This document shows, in pieces, positions 55,876 to 64,000 of a stretch of DNA of 64,000 nucleotides. Below the pieces are notes generated by a model. It did no database searches, was not told where the DNA came from, and worked only from the letters and a program-made list of their open reading frames with translations. Both the position numbers and the translations under genes were made by a program. This stretch comes from Cellvibrio sp. PSBB023 (GTDB lineage: Bacteria; Pseudomonadota; Gammaproteobacteria; Pseudomonadales; Cellvibrionaceae): assembly GCF_002007605.1 (NCBI RefSeq), contig NZ_CP019799.1, positions 1,116,001-1,180,000 of the forward strand, given 5' to 3'. How positions within the stretch are numbered: the stretch's first letter is position 1; each line of letters begins with the position of its first letter.

Positions 55876-57399
55876 TTACGGTGTTTCGGGCTCTTGTGTT
55901 AAGCAGCCACCGAATACCTTGTCAGGTGAATCATAAAATACTACCAGCGATTGCAACAGGCAGGCTTCACTGCTCAACACTGAGTGCGCCGTATTTTTAC
56001 TGATATGCAGTTGCGTATTTTTCCATTCAGCATGTACAGATCTCGCCCAATCCACCGGTGTTACCGGATCTAATTCTCCCGCTAAAATAAGTGTCGGCAC
56101 CTGTGGTTGATGGCGCAGCAACGGCCTTTGTGCAGCCAGATAATGACACGCTTGGTAGCGCCATTGATCACGCGTGTATTCCTGTAATAAGGGATATTGG
56201 CCAACGCTCGTGAGGTATTCTGCCTCTGCCATTACTAGGTTATCCGCGCAGTCGACTGCCGTAAATGTCAGGCTGTTAAAGTCGCTGCTCATGCTTTGAT
56301 TTACAAAGGGTTCGAGCAAGGGTTTGATTTGATCGTGACTATGCATAGCCACACCATTGATCGCCTCGGCGATTTTTATCCAATCGCGAGGACTGTAGGT
56401 TGCCGCAAAAGCGGCAGATAAAAACCGATGGTCATTCAATAAAAAAGCAACGGGGGCTTCCCCATCCCAGCGTCGAATAGTGAATTCCATAGGTGATTCA
56501 CGCAAGCGGGTTAATGTGTCCATAAATAGCTGTACAATGTGCCTGTTTGAATCACCGATTGCATTTGTGCATTCATGATTTGCAGCGCAACCCTTAAAGA
56601 ATTTATACAACGCCTCATCCAATACTTTTGGCCAGGTTTGCACACCGCCAAAACCGGCAGGATAAATAGAATCAAGCACCATCGCTTTTAATTTTGTTGT
56701 CTGGGGTTGATGTATTTCCTGATTCGCTATTTCCAGAGCCAGGCGCGTTCCATAGGACACGCCTAAAATATTCCACTCCGTATAACCCAGTGTTTGTACC
56801 AATGCACGAATATCACGGGCAGATTGTTCGGTGCTGAAATGTTGGTAATCCAGTGCGGAGTTGTGCGCGGAGGCGGATTCAAAGCAAGCTCGCGTCACCT
56901 CAAAACCAAGCGCCAATTCTTCTGCAAGTGATGTGTGCTGGCGCAACAACTGCTGATTACTACGATTATATTCCGCACAGACAAGTGCAGGAGTGCTGCG
57001 CCCGGTTCCGCGAGTATCAATCAGAATAATATCGCGCCCCAGTGCTGCATAACGCATCCAACTAAGCCAACTTTTTATTCCATCGCTATGCAAACGCGCA
57101 CCAGCGCCTGGTCCTCCCTGTAAATACACAATGGGGTCATTGCGCCGCGCCGTGGTTTCATCTTTCAGTATGACGACCGGCAATCGAAAAGCACCGGAGG
57201 TTTCGGGTGTATGCAATTCACCACAGCGGATTGATGCGGTCCAATCGGCATCAAACCAACAAGGGGTTGTTATAAATTTATAATCTTGCTGTGCTTCTGC
57301 TGTTTCGTTGGCATCTGCACGGGCATAAAAATAAATCGATAACACTAGCGCAATTAGGATCAGTATTGTGACGAGTAACCAGTGACTTTTTTTTATCAT
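55876..57399 (-). CDS. Secreted/membrane-anchored alpha/beta hydrolase, TAP (tripeptidyl aminopeptidase)-like
   Basis: A 507-residue protein. N-terminal hydrophobic segment (WLLVTILILIALVLSIYF) may be an uncleaved anchor or signal. The hydrolase core has the oxyanion motif LQGGPGAGARLH, DTRGTGRS, the nucleophile elbow GVSYGTRLALE, and in the TAP C-terminal domain LAGELDPVTP (Asp) and NTAHSVLS (His). Such enzymes release N-terminal residues or tripeptides. The start ATG overlaps the pseudouridine-synthase stop (ATGA), so translation is coupled. Confidence 0.83.
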   Translation of the reverse strand: MIKKSHWLLVTILILIALVLSIYFYARADANETAEAQQDYKFITTPCWFDADWTASIRCGELHTPETSGAFRLPVVILKDETTARRNDPIVYLQGGPGAGARLHSDGIKSWLSWMRYAALGRDIILIDTRGTGRSTPALVCAEYNRSNQQLLRQHTSLAEELALGFEVTRACFESASAHNSALDYQHFSTEQSARDIRALVQTLGYTEWNILGVSYGTRLALEIANQEIHQPQTTKLKAMVLDSIYPAGFGGVQTWPKVLDEALYKFFKGCAANHECTNAIGDSNRHIVQLFMDTLTRLRESPMEFTIRRWDGEAPVAFLLNDHRFLSAAFAATYSPRDWIKIAEAINGVAMHSHDQIKPLLEPFVNQSMSSDFNSLTFTAVDCADNLVMAEAEYLTSVGQYPLLQEYTRDQWRYQACHYLAAQRPLLRHQPQVPTLILAGELDPVTPVDWARSVHAEWKNTQLHISKNTAHSVLSSEACLLQSLVVFYDSPDKVFGGCLTQEPETP

Positions 57400-58091
57400 G
57401 TTTCTGCAACCTTTGGCCAAGGTAATAGCCAGGGTTCACGCCACTCATCCATGCCTTCAGTAAAAATAGCATCATTAAAATAATGCCCCTCACGGGGCAA
57501 CACAGTGTAGCGATAGGGTGTATTGCCCAGCGTAAAGCCAAGGCTGTAAGCATGCAGATAAGTGCGGTCAATGGCAGAGCTGGAAGCAGCATCCGCATAA
57601 AGCGCATCCCCCATAATGGGGGCACCAATACTTTTTAATGCAACGCGAATTTGATGGGTTTTCCCTGTGTGAGGTTTAATGATGAACAACCGGCGCCCGG
57701 GAGCGATGCTTTTACTAAAAAATTGTGTAATCGCGGGACTCTCTTGTGTGGCCAATAATTTAAATGCACCACGGCGCGATGCAGCCATATCACCTTTAAT
57801 GAGCCCCTGTTTTTTGGTCGGTTTTTTTGCGCTCAAGGCAAGATAATATTTTTCTACACAGCGCGTACGGAAGGCTGTTGTCAGTGCATTATTAATAGAC
57901 GCTGTTTTTGCCATGACCAACAAACCGGAAGTGACCTTGTCTAATCTGTGCACAGGGTAAAGCTCTGGCTCGCCTTGCTTCTGCTTGCAGTACTCAAATA
58001 ATCCAGCTTCGCCCGAATCGCTATGAAAACTGGTATTTGGTTTTTTATAAATCACCAGAAAATCGGCATTTTCATCAATTAATTCATACAT
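57396..58091 (-). CDS. RluA-family pseudouridine synthase
   Basis: A 231-residue enzyme with the catalytic motif VHRLDKVTSGLLVMAK, the GRRLFIIKPHTGKTHQIRVAL motif II/III and IMGDALYAD. No S4 domain is present. Shorter than RluC/RluD (about 320), matching the small stand-alone Rlu subfamily. Target uridine (rRNA or tRNA) unknown. Overlaps the following hydrolase by four bases. Confidence 0.88.
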   Translation of the reverse strand: MYELIDENADFLVIYKKPNTSFHSDSGEAGLFEYCKQKQGEPELYPVHRLDKVTSGLLVMAKTASINNALTTAFRTRCVEKYYLALSAKKPTKKQGLIKGDMAASRRGAFKLLATQESPAITQFFSKSIAPGRRLFIIKPHTGKTHQIRVALKSIGAPIMGDALYADAASSSAIDRTYLHAYSLGFTLGNTPYRYTVLPREGHYFNDAIFTEGMDEWREPWLLPWPKVAET

Positions 58092-58538
58092 TCAATGTTT
58101 CTCTGCAGTAATTGGCAGCGACTGTGTTTTGTTTCCTGTTCATAGAATATTTCAGCTGTAAAATCAGCTATGTTGTGACGTAAAAAACTAAGCCAAGGCT
58201 AGCGCTGCAAGTGTCACTGACTATAATCAACACAGGTGTCCGCTACGGCTGTCGTAATGACGGGTTACCCCTAAGAGCGCCTATCTCGGCACTCCATGTT
58301 TCGAATTGTGTCCAGCTTGCTGCCAAAAAAGCAGTAGCGCCAGCGACCAAGCGAACAAACCAATCACCTACAGCCAGCGGGCACCTTTTCCAGTGCAGGC
58401 CTTTTTATCGCCCTGCTATTCAGTTTCCGTTATTCTGCGCTGTTTTGTTGCTTCAGGCGACTTCCTTACACGTATAATTTGATTTCCGCTCCCAAACGGG
58501 TAATGCGGAAAATCCTTTTCTGTTCACACCACGACTTT
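58092..58538. other. Non-coding stretch between divergent genes
   Basis: About 445 bases. An open frame at 58211-58477 is rich in Ala/Pro/Cys without protein-like periodicity or ribosome site, so I do not call it. Promoters for both flanking genes must lie here. Part of it (58479-58538) may be the 5' end of the acyltransferase if a more upstream start is used. Confidence 0.45.
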
Positions 58539-59162
58539 ATGATTGATTCCCCCAGCAATACCGACCCTTATCGCACCCAACACAAATTGCGACTGAGCTA
58601 TATGCCTTGGCTCTATGCGCGCCTGAAACCGGCACAGCGCCTTTGGGCACAACAATGGCAAGAGGAATGGCAGGCGTATCTCTGCACAATGGAAACGATC
58701 AGATTGGGTAAGAATTGTTTTATCGCGCCGGAAGCCAGGCTCTTTGCGGAGCCTGGCCGTCCGATCATTATTGGCGATAACTCCTATGTGGCCGCTGATT
58801 CTGTACTGCATGGGCCACTAACCTTGGGGCAAGGCGTATCCATTAATCATCACGTCAGTCTGGATGGTGGCAGTAAAGGCATCACTATCGGCGATAATTC
58901 GCGCATTGCCGCTTATACCCAGGCTTATGCATTCAACCATGGCATGGAAGCTGACCGCTTGATCAGTGACCAGCCGGTTACATCGAAGGGGATAGTCATC
59001 GGCTGCGATGTCTGGATTGGCGCTAATACTGGCATAGTGGATGGTGTTCATATCGGCAATCACGCTGTGGTCGGCATGGGCAGCCTTGTCACTAAATCAG
59101 TGGCGGAATACAGCAAAGTCGCAGGAAATCCGGCTTGTGTCATAGGGTCGCGCAAAAAATAG
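58539..59162 (+). CDS. Hexapeptide-repeat (LbH) acyltransferase
   Basis: A 207-residue protein. Residues about 60-200 are left-handed beta-helix repeats (ITIGDNSRIAAYTQ, IVIGCDVWIGANTGIVDGVHI) ending VAGNPACVIGSRK, like maltose/galactoside/serine O-acetyltransferases. A helical N-terminus precedes (LRLSYMPWLYARLKPAQRLW). Acceptor is unknown; a surface-sugar O-acetyltransferase is possible. Start is unsure: ATG 58539 or ATG 58503, neither with a strong ribosome site. Confidence 0.75.
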   Translation: MIDSPSNTDPYRTQHKLRLSYMPWLYARLKPAQRLWAQQWQEEWQAYLCTMETIRLGKNCFIAPEARLFAEPGRPIIIGDNSYVAADSVLHGPLTLGQGVSINHHVSLDGGSKGITIGDNSRIAAYTQAYAFNHGMEADRLISDQPVTSKGIVIGCDVWIGANTGIVDGVHIGNHAVVGMGSLVTKSVAEYSKVAGNPACVIGSRKK

Positions 59163-59246
59163 CGTAGCCATTAGATGATTTGACGCGATTAATCGCTGCA
59201 CACCCCTTAAACTACCAATACTTATTTAGCGTAGGACATAAACACA

Positions 59247-60787
59247 ATGGTAGATATGCACTGGGCACTCAAGTTGCTCACTTGGCTCGAGGTAACATTT
59301 ATCGCCGTTATCGGCCTTGTTCTGTTGTCACTGGCAGTTATGTACATTGCCGATATCACCCAAAATACCCATACCATTCGCAAGAACTATCCACTTATTG
59401 GTCGTTTCCGCTATTTTTTTGAGCATTTGGGCGAATTTTTCCGCCAGTATTTTTTTGCTCAGGATCGCGAAGAGCTTCCCTTCAATCGTGCTGATCGCTC
59501 CTGGGTTTACCGCGCGGCAAAGAATGTTGATAGTAATGTCGGGTTTGGCTCCACCCTGAACCTGAATCAGCCGGGAAACCTGTTGTTCTTAAACGCCGCA
59601 TTTCCTATCCAAGAGGATGAGGCCCTGCTTGCCGCACCAGTCACACTGGGGCCATTTTGCAAAACCCCCTATACAACCAATTCCATTTTTAATATCTCTG
59701 GCATGAGCTATGGCGCTATTTCTCGCCCGGCGATTTTGGCCTTGTCACGTGGTGCCGCCAAAGCCGGTTGCTGGCTCAATACCGGCGAAGGGGATTGTCG
59801 CCTTATCATCTGGAAGGTAATTGTGATCTGGTGTTTCAAATTGGCACCGCCAAATACGGTGTGCGCGATTTGCACGGCAACCTTAGCGATGAGCGATTAG
59901 CGGAACTGGCCGCCAAGCCGCAAATCAAAATGTTTGAAATTAAACTCAGTCAAGGCGCAAAGCCCGGCAAAGGCGGTATATTGCCTGCCGAAAAAGTCTC
60001 GGCGGAAGTGGCGTACATTCGCGGCATTGCAGAAGGCCAGGCATCCATCAGTCCAAATGGTCACACCGATATCCGCTCTGTTATCGATTTGCTGGCGATG
60101 ATCAATCATGTTCGTCAGGTAACCGGCAAGCCGGTGGGTTTTAAAGCAGTGATCGGTGAAAAAAATTGGTTGCTCGATTTGATTACAGAAATTCGCGTTC
60201 AAGGTATTGAATCGGCACCGGATTTCATCACACTTGATAGCGCAGATGGCGGTAGCGGCGCGGCCCCACAGCCACTGATGGATCATGTTGGTTTGCCAAT
60301 CAAAGAAAGTTTGCCATGGGTAGTCGCGCTACTGGAACAAGCAGGTTTAAAAGATCGCATTAAAATTATTGTTGCAGGCAAACTGATTACCCCACACATG
60401 GTTGCTTGGGCCTTGGCTTGCGGCGCCGATTTCATTAACAGCGCACGCGGATTTATGTTTGCATTGGGCTGTATTCAAGCACTGCAATGCCATAAAAACA
60501 CCTGCCCTACGGGTATAACCACGCACAACACCAAGTTGCAAAAAGGTTTGGACCCTGCAGATAAAGCCGAGCGCGTTGCGTCCTATCAACGCAACCTGAC
60601 TAAAAGTGTTGCCATGATTGCACACTCCTGCGGGCTTGCTGAGCCACGACAATTAAGAATGAGCCATTTACATATTATTAATAGCGATGGTTTCTCCGTT
60701 CCCTGGGAAAGCGTAAACCCACAACCTTTGTTATTTACGACAGCGGAAAATCGCACCAGCAGTGGTGAAGCATCCGCAAAAAATTAA
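59247..60787 (+). pseudogene. FMN-binding glutamate synthase family protein, frameshifted as read
   Basis: Two overlapping frames make one protein of about 513 residues. The first part has a membrane helix (FIAVIGLVLLSLAVMYIA) and the domain start NISGMSYGAISRPAILALSRGA up to CWLNTGEG; the second resumes with LSPYHLEGNCDLVFQIGTAKYG and has the GltB-type FMN and Fe-S motifs SADGGSGAAPQPLMDH and CHKNTCPTGITT. One missing G in the G4 run at 59790-59793 explains the break: five G would read GEGGLSPYHLEG. Family members resemble the synthase domain of GOGAT, but the reaction of this membrane-anchored branch is not established. May be a sequencing error rather than a dead gene. Confidence 0.85.
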
Positions 60788-60815
60788 GCCATAGTTAATG
60801 TCGCAAGAGGTCATC

Positions 60816-61406
60816 ATGAACCACATTAAATTCATCGCCGCTATTACACTACTCTGCTCTGCAAGCATGGGTTTTGCGCAACAGTACGCTCCGTTGAACG
60901 TAGTCTCTGAAAAAAACAAAGCACCAACCGAACCGCAGAAAGAAGTCACTATTAAAAACCTCGGTTGGATGGATCAAAATAAAATGGAGCAAGAGATTGC
61001 CACTGTTAACGAATTGGCGCAAACCAAGATCGGGAGCACCATTCGTCGCGACCTGTCTGACTTGCAACTGTTGCAGCGCTTGGCTGATGGCAGTTGGATC
61101 GCACGGGATGATTATGAAACGCAACAAGCAATGGGCGTCGTTTTAGGCAATGTGATGCTTGCTGACTTCCCCACTATTTTTGAATGGAAAGTGTACGAAG
61201 ATAAAATGGGTCGCAGTCGCGCCATTTGTGTTAAAAATACCTCGGAATGTTTATTCCCTGTCACTATGTTGTCACGTCGCATGGAAGTAAACTCCAGACC
61301 AGATGTAAAAAAAATCTACGATGATGCAATCATGCTTATGGAAAAGCATTTGCCCAAACTTCCCTACGGCGGCGGCATAATGTATCGCCTGCCCCGTCAG
61401 AAATAA
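60816..61406 (+). CDS. Exported DUF3806 protein
   Basis: A 196-residue protein with signal peptide (1-21, SMGFAQ) and a domain fitting DUF3806: ATVNELAQTKIGSTIRRDLSDL, MGVVLGNVMLADFPTIFEWK and LFPVTMLSRRME. Function unknown. GAGG lies five bases before the ATG at 60816. It follows the glutamate-synthase gene by 28 bases. Confidence 0.75.
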   Translation: MNHIKFIAAITLLCSASMGFAQQYAPLNVVSEKNKAPTEPQKEVTIKNLGWMDQNKMEQEIATVNELAQTKIGSTIRRDLSDLQLLQRLADGSWIARDDYETQQAMGVVLGNVMLADFPTIFEWKVYEDKMGRSRAICVKNTSECLFPVTMLSRRMEVNSRPDVKKIYDDAIMLMEKHLPKLPYGGGIMYRLPRQK

Positions 61407-61447
61407 GCGCTTGCCGCTTGCATAGTGGCGCATTATAATTCGTGCAC

Positions 61448-61690
61448 TCTCTCGGGGAGTAATCTGCTCCAGCAAACTTGATAATCATTATCAAAAACTG
61501 CTGAGCGCTTTTGTCAACAAACTTGCCGCACTCTTTGTTAGTCACACATTTATCAAGAGCGCATTTACGGCATGGCAAAAGCGTCCTCTGTCGTGCTTGC
61601 ACTACAAGCACACATCGGATTGATGAGACCTGAGATACCACTGCAGCCCCGGGCGGGATGCGGTTGTATCTCATGTATTTCATCCCGCCC
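61448..61690 (+). promoter_or_regulatory. yybP-ykoY-type (Mn2+-sensing) riboswitch and expression platform
   Basis: The leader has the class signature GGGGAGTA (61454-61461), a GTCAACA internal motif (61513-61519) and the closing GAGACC (61625-61630), flanked by TCTC and GAGA that can form P1. Downstream, GAGATAC (61632-61638) can pair with GTATCTC (61665-61671), and GGGCGGGATG (61651-61660) pairs perfectly with CATCCCGCCC (61681-61690). These two stems cross and so exclude one another, as expected of a switch. It precedes a GDT1-family transporter, a known target of this class. Confidence 0.75.
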
Positions 61691-61701
61691 TGGTAAATCT
61701 A

Positions 61702-62274
61702 ATGGAAGCTTTTCTCAGTTCAACCTTCGCCGTCGCCATTGCTGAAGTTGGTGATAAAACACAGCTGCTCGCACTCTTTCTCGCCGCTCGTTATGGTCGC
61801 CCCTATATCATCAGCCTTGGCGTACTAGTCGCCACACTCGTAAATCACGCACTTTCTGCATGGCTCGGTACTGTGTTAGCTGATGTTATTCCCGCCGAGT
61901 GGATTCGCTGGATTATTGCTGGCAGCTTTTTTGCGATTGGTCTATGGCTGTTAATTCCCGATAAAGAAGACGACAACATGGGGCGCTTTGCCAATTACGG
62001 TCCTTTTGTCGCGACTCTGGTTTTATTTTTCCTTGCAGAAATCGGAGACAAAACCCAAATCGCTACAGTGATTCTTGCAGCAAAATACAATGCAGATATC
62101 TGGATGACCTGTGCTGTCATTGCAGGCACAACCTTTGGTATGTTGCTGGCAAATGTACCGGTTATTTTTGCAGGAAAATGGTTGATGGATAAGTTGCCAC
62201 TTGGGCTTGCACATAAAGCGGCATGTATTTTATTTATTCTCTTGGGAATTGTAACCCTGGTGGGAATGGACTGA
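61702..62274 (+). CDS. TMEM165/GDT1 (UPF0016) family cation transporter, probable Mn2+ exporter
   Basis: A 190-residue membrane protein with six helices and the two inverted family motifs AEVGDKTQLL (residues 15-24) and AEIGDKTQIA, whose acidic residues bind the metal. Bacterial members such as Vibrio MneA export Mn2+. The riboswitch immediately upstream supports Mn-dependent control. No clear ribosome site precedes the ATG; the end of the upstream stem lies 11 bases before it. Confidence 0.9.
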   Translation: MEAFLSSTFAVAIAEVGDKTQLLALFLAARYGRPYIISLGVLVATLVNHALSAWLGTVLADVIPAEWIRWIIAGSFFAIGLWLLIPDKEDDNMGRFANYGPFVATLVLFFLAEIGDKTQIATVILAAKYNADIWMTCAVIAGTTFGMLLANVPVIFAGKWLMDKLPLGLAHKAACILFILLGIVTLVGMD

Positions 62275-62345
62275 GTTGATTAGTCAAACCTGATGTACTA
62301 TGGTGATATCCTCTCTATCGTAGTCGCCACATCAGGCAAAGATTA

Positions 62346-63533
62346 ATGATCACTCCTATTTTTAATTTAAACGATATTATTCTAATTCTAGCAATAGGAT
62401 TAAGTTTAATTCTGGCATTATTCCAACCCATCTTACCGGCCAAGAAAAAACTGACTAAAGCCCTGTTAGCCGGTTTTTTCTTGAGCCTTACGCTCTCCGA
62501 TATCGGCATTATGTTGATTTGGAATGAATACATTCCTCAATCAATACTGAGCGCAACACTGGTGCCTTACTTCTACTGTTGTGCCATGCTGTTAAAAGCG
62601 CCGTTGCTACTTCTTTATGTTCGCAGCATCACCGAAGAAAATTTTCATTTAAAACGCACCCATCTTTTGCATTTCATACCAATGCTCCTTGCTATCCTGG
62701 TGATATGCAGTTTTGATATTGATATCAACCGCCTGAAGCTAGACACCTTTGGTATGGATGCCCTGCTCTATCAAGTGATAGATAGCCTTTGGTATTCGTT
62801 GAAAGTTATTCCGTTGGGATACTTCATTGCAGCCACTTATACAGTGTGGCGCTATCATAAAATGCTGCGCCAACAACATTCTGATATAAATGAAGCAGCA
62901 CTCTGGTGGCTATACTATTTAACATTAGGCTTTGTACTCGCAGGCGTTTGGACACTTTCTCTAAGCGTACTTGCCTATTTTTACAGGCTGCCTTTTGGTG
63001 TCACTGACAACTACCTGAACTTTATTTTATTAATCGCCCTCTTCTACTACAGTATTTCACACGCACAAAACCTGACCACCACCAAGGAAGAGGAAGAGTT
63101 TGAGGACCCGAAAGAAACCGTTACTCCAATTGACACCAAACCATTGGACTCCACTATTAGTAAAATAATGGATGGCATAGTTAACCAAAAACTCTACCTG
63201 AACCAAAGCCTGAATGTTGAGCAGTTTTCAGCAAAGATTGGGGTACCTTACCGCGACGTCTCTTTTGCCATCAACAAGGCATTCGGCACAAACTTTTTTG
63301 AATTTATCAATTCCTACAGGATTGAAGAATCCAAACGTTATCTCGCCGATGAAAAATACAAAGACATGACTATTATGGATATTTTGTTGGAGTCAGGGTT
63401 TAACAGTAAATCGGCATTCCAGCGCTTCTTCAAGCGTTTGACCGGGATATCGCCAACAGAATTCCGCCGCGAGGCTTTACGCGCAGCACATTTTGCACAG
63501 AAGCCCGAATCGATTTCAGAAAAATCGGAATAG
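62346..63533 (+). CDS. AraC-type regulator with N-terminal membrane domain
   Basis: A 395-residue protein. Residues 1-240 contain about seven hydrophobic helices (ILILAIGLSLILALF, LLAGFFLSLTLSDIGIMLI, LLALFYYSIS); a charged linker follows; residues about 285-380 are an AraC-type double HTH (LNVEQFSAKIGVPYRDVSFAI, TIMDILLESGFNSKSAFQRFF, TGISPTEFRRE). Membrane-bound AraC regulators of this kind sense extracellular or membrane signals and are frequent in Cellvibrio-like bacteria. Ligand and targets unknown. Confidence 0.85.
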   Translation: MITPIFNLNDIILILAIGLSLILALFQPILPAKKKLTKALLAGFFLSLTLSDIGIMLIWNEYIPQSILSATLVPYFYCCAMLLKAPLLLLYVRSITEENFHLKRTHLLHFIPMLLAILVICSFDIDINRLKLDTFGMDALLYQVIDSLWYSLKVIPLGYFIAATYTVWRYHKMLRQQHSDINEAALWWLYYLTLGFVLAGVWTLSLSVLAYFYRLPFGVTDNYLNFILLIALFYYSISHAQNLTTTKEEEEFEDPKETVTPIDTKPLDSTISKIMDGIVNQKLYLNQSLNVEQFSAKIGVPYRDVSFAINKAFGTNFFEFINSYRIEESKRYLADEKYKDMTIMDILLESGFNSKSAFQRFFKRLTGISPTEFRREALRAAHFAQKPESISEKSE

Positions 63534-63543
63534 TCGAATTACC

Positions 63544-64000
63544 TCAATCATCCCTGTTTTGGATAATCCCTGCCGCTGTAAGCAGGTTAATGGCTGGCTC
63601 CATATGCGCCGCATAACGTTGCCACTGGCCAACGCCGGAAGCGCTAATGGGCTGCCTGACCTGCACTGCGCTGGCAGTCGCTACTGGCTTATCATTTTTT
63701 TCAATAAGCAAACAGCTTGCTTCCCAAGGCAATCCACAAAAGTCTAGCAACTTTCGTACTTCCAGTTCAGGATTGGATACCAGCGCCTCATAATTAATAG
63801 AGTAAAAACGCTCGGGATAGATATTCAGGAGTAAATTACTCAGCTTTCTGAATTCAACGTAGTAGCGTGCAGTATCTTCAATATCCAGTGAGTAACCAAA
63901 GGTTGAATCATGCAAACTGAATAACTGACGGTAATTGCTGGCAATCGTATCGAGAGGGTTGCGGTCAAGGCAGATGATTTTAGAGTCAGGTAATGCACTC
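63544..64000 (-). CDS. Sulfotransferase family protein, C-terminal part
   Basis: The gene runs off the right edge; about 151 codons are visible, with the stop at 63544. The strand encodes KIICLDRNPLDTIASNYRQ, the 3'-phosphate-binding segment of PAPS-dependent sulfotransferases (RNPxDxxxS), then YSINYEALVSNPELEVRKLL and LPWEASCL. Most such bacterial proteins carry N-terminal TPRs, which would be outside the window. Acceptor unknown. Confidence 0.85.
   Translation of the reverse strand, partial: SALPDSKIICLDRNPLDTIASNYRQLFSLHDSTFGYSLDIEDTARYYVEFRKLSNLLLNIYPERFYSINYEALVSNPELEVRKLLDFCGLPWEASCLLIEKNDKPVATASAVQVRQPISASGVGQWQRYAAHMEPAINLLTAAGIIQNRDD

Noticed and set aside
58211..58477. 88-codon open frame between the pseudouridine synthase and acyltransferase
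   Set aside because: No ribosome site, no domain, unusual Cys/Pro/Ala composition; likely non-coding.
1..64000. tRNA, rRNA, CRISPR array, insertion sequence or prophage genes
   Set aside because: None recognised by eye on either strand; no transposase, integrase or repeat-spacer pattern among the proteins or DNA.

Overview
This window reads as a chromosomal segment of a Cellvibrio-like gammaproteobacterium, a free-living degrader of plant polysaccharides. The main reasons are a tandem pair of secreted pectinolytic enzymes that both carry CBM2, a serine linker and CBM35 (a CE8 pectin methylesterase and a PL10 pectate lyase of the Cellvibrio Pel10A type), a five-gene TonB/ExbB/ExbD/ExbD/TPR locus, and pseudomonad-type housekeeping genes (thrH, fimL, sohB, and the mltD-gloB-methyltransferase-dnaQ block). 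No tRNA, rRNA, CRISPR array, prophage or insertion sequence was recognised. Assignments come from reading the sequence and remembering families; no search was run.

Layout. 1-7.8 kb: 3' end of malQ, a degenerate PilZ protein, a large GH15/phosphorylase-kinase-like protein, then an operon of the K+ channel subunit TrkH with a short KdpD-like kinase and a KdpE-like regulator. 7.9-11.5 kb (minus strand): a secreted beta-helix protein, a small membrane protein, a cyclophilin with a GlyGly-CTERM tail and an HPP-family membrane protein. 11.6-17.2 kb: a copper-tolerance operon (copA, cueR, TolC-like lipoprotein, multicopper oxidase) behind a CueR-type promoter with a 19-bp spacer. 17.4-20.8 kb: a 1131-residue lipoprotein joining a beta-propeller dehydrogenase-like region, HEAT repeats and cytochrome c. 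21.3-26 kb: the pectin locus and a DUF1080 protein.

26-32 kb (minus strand): RNase HI with an N-terminal hybrid-binding domain, a REPIN-like inverted repeat, and a DUF4230-DUF2339-DUF3999 operon. 32-36.3 kb: pabB, a dienelactone-hydrolase-like protein, a 51-residue membrane peptide, thrH and the Fe-S type cysH. 36.4-40.4 kb (minus strand): the TonB energisation locus. 40.7-46 kb: an electron-transfer flavoprotein locus, with etfB-etfA-fpr on the minus strand and LysR-etfQO on the plus strand, followed by msrA. 46.6-55.8 kb: sohB, a membrane protein, nudC, fimL, dnaQ, a methyltransferase, gloB and mltD. 55.9-64 kb: a TAP-type hydrolase overlapping a pseudouridine synthase, a hexapeptide acyltransferase, a frameshifted FMN-type glutamate synthase, a DUF3806 protein, a yybP-ykoY-type Mn riboswitch before a GDT1-family transporter, a membrane AraC-type regulator, and the C-terminal half of a sulfotransferase.

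Most notable points: (i) the two pectinase CBM2 modules are about 97% identical in DNA (8 differences in 264 nt, all silent) while the adjacent CBM35 modules have diverged; (ii) two apparent one-base losses in homopolymers, in copA at C5 and in the glutamate synthase at G4; (iii) rnhA is absent from its usual slot next to dnaQ and an RNase H of different architecture lies 25 kb away; (iv) a Mn riboswitch with two crossing stems in its expression platform; (v) TrkH coupled to a Kdp-like two-component system; (vi) a complete ETF to ETF-QO locus with its own LysR regulator and an Fpr.
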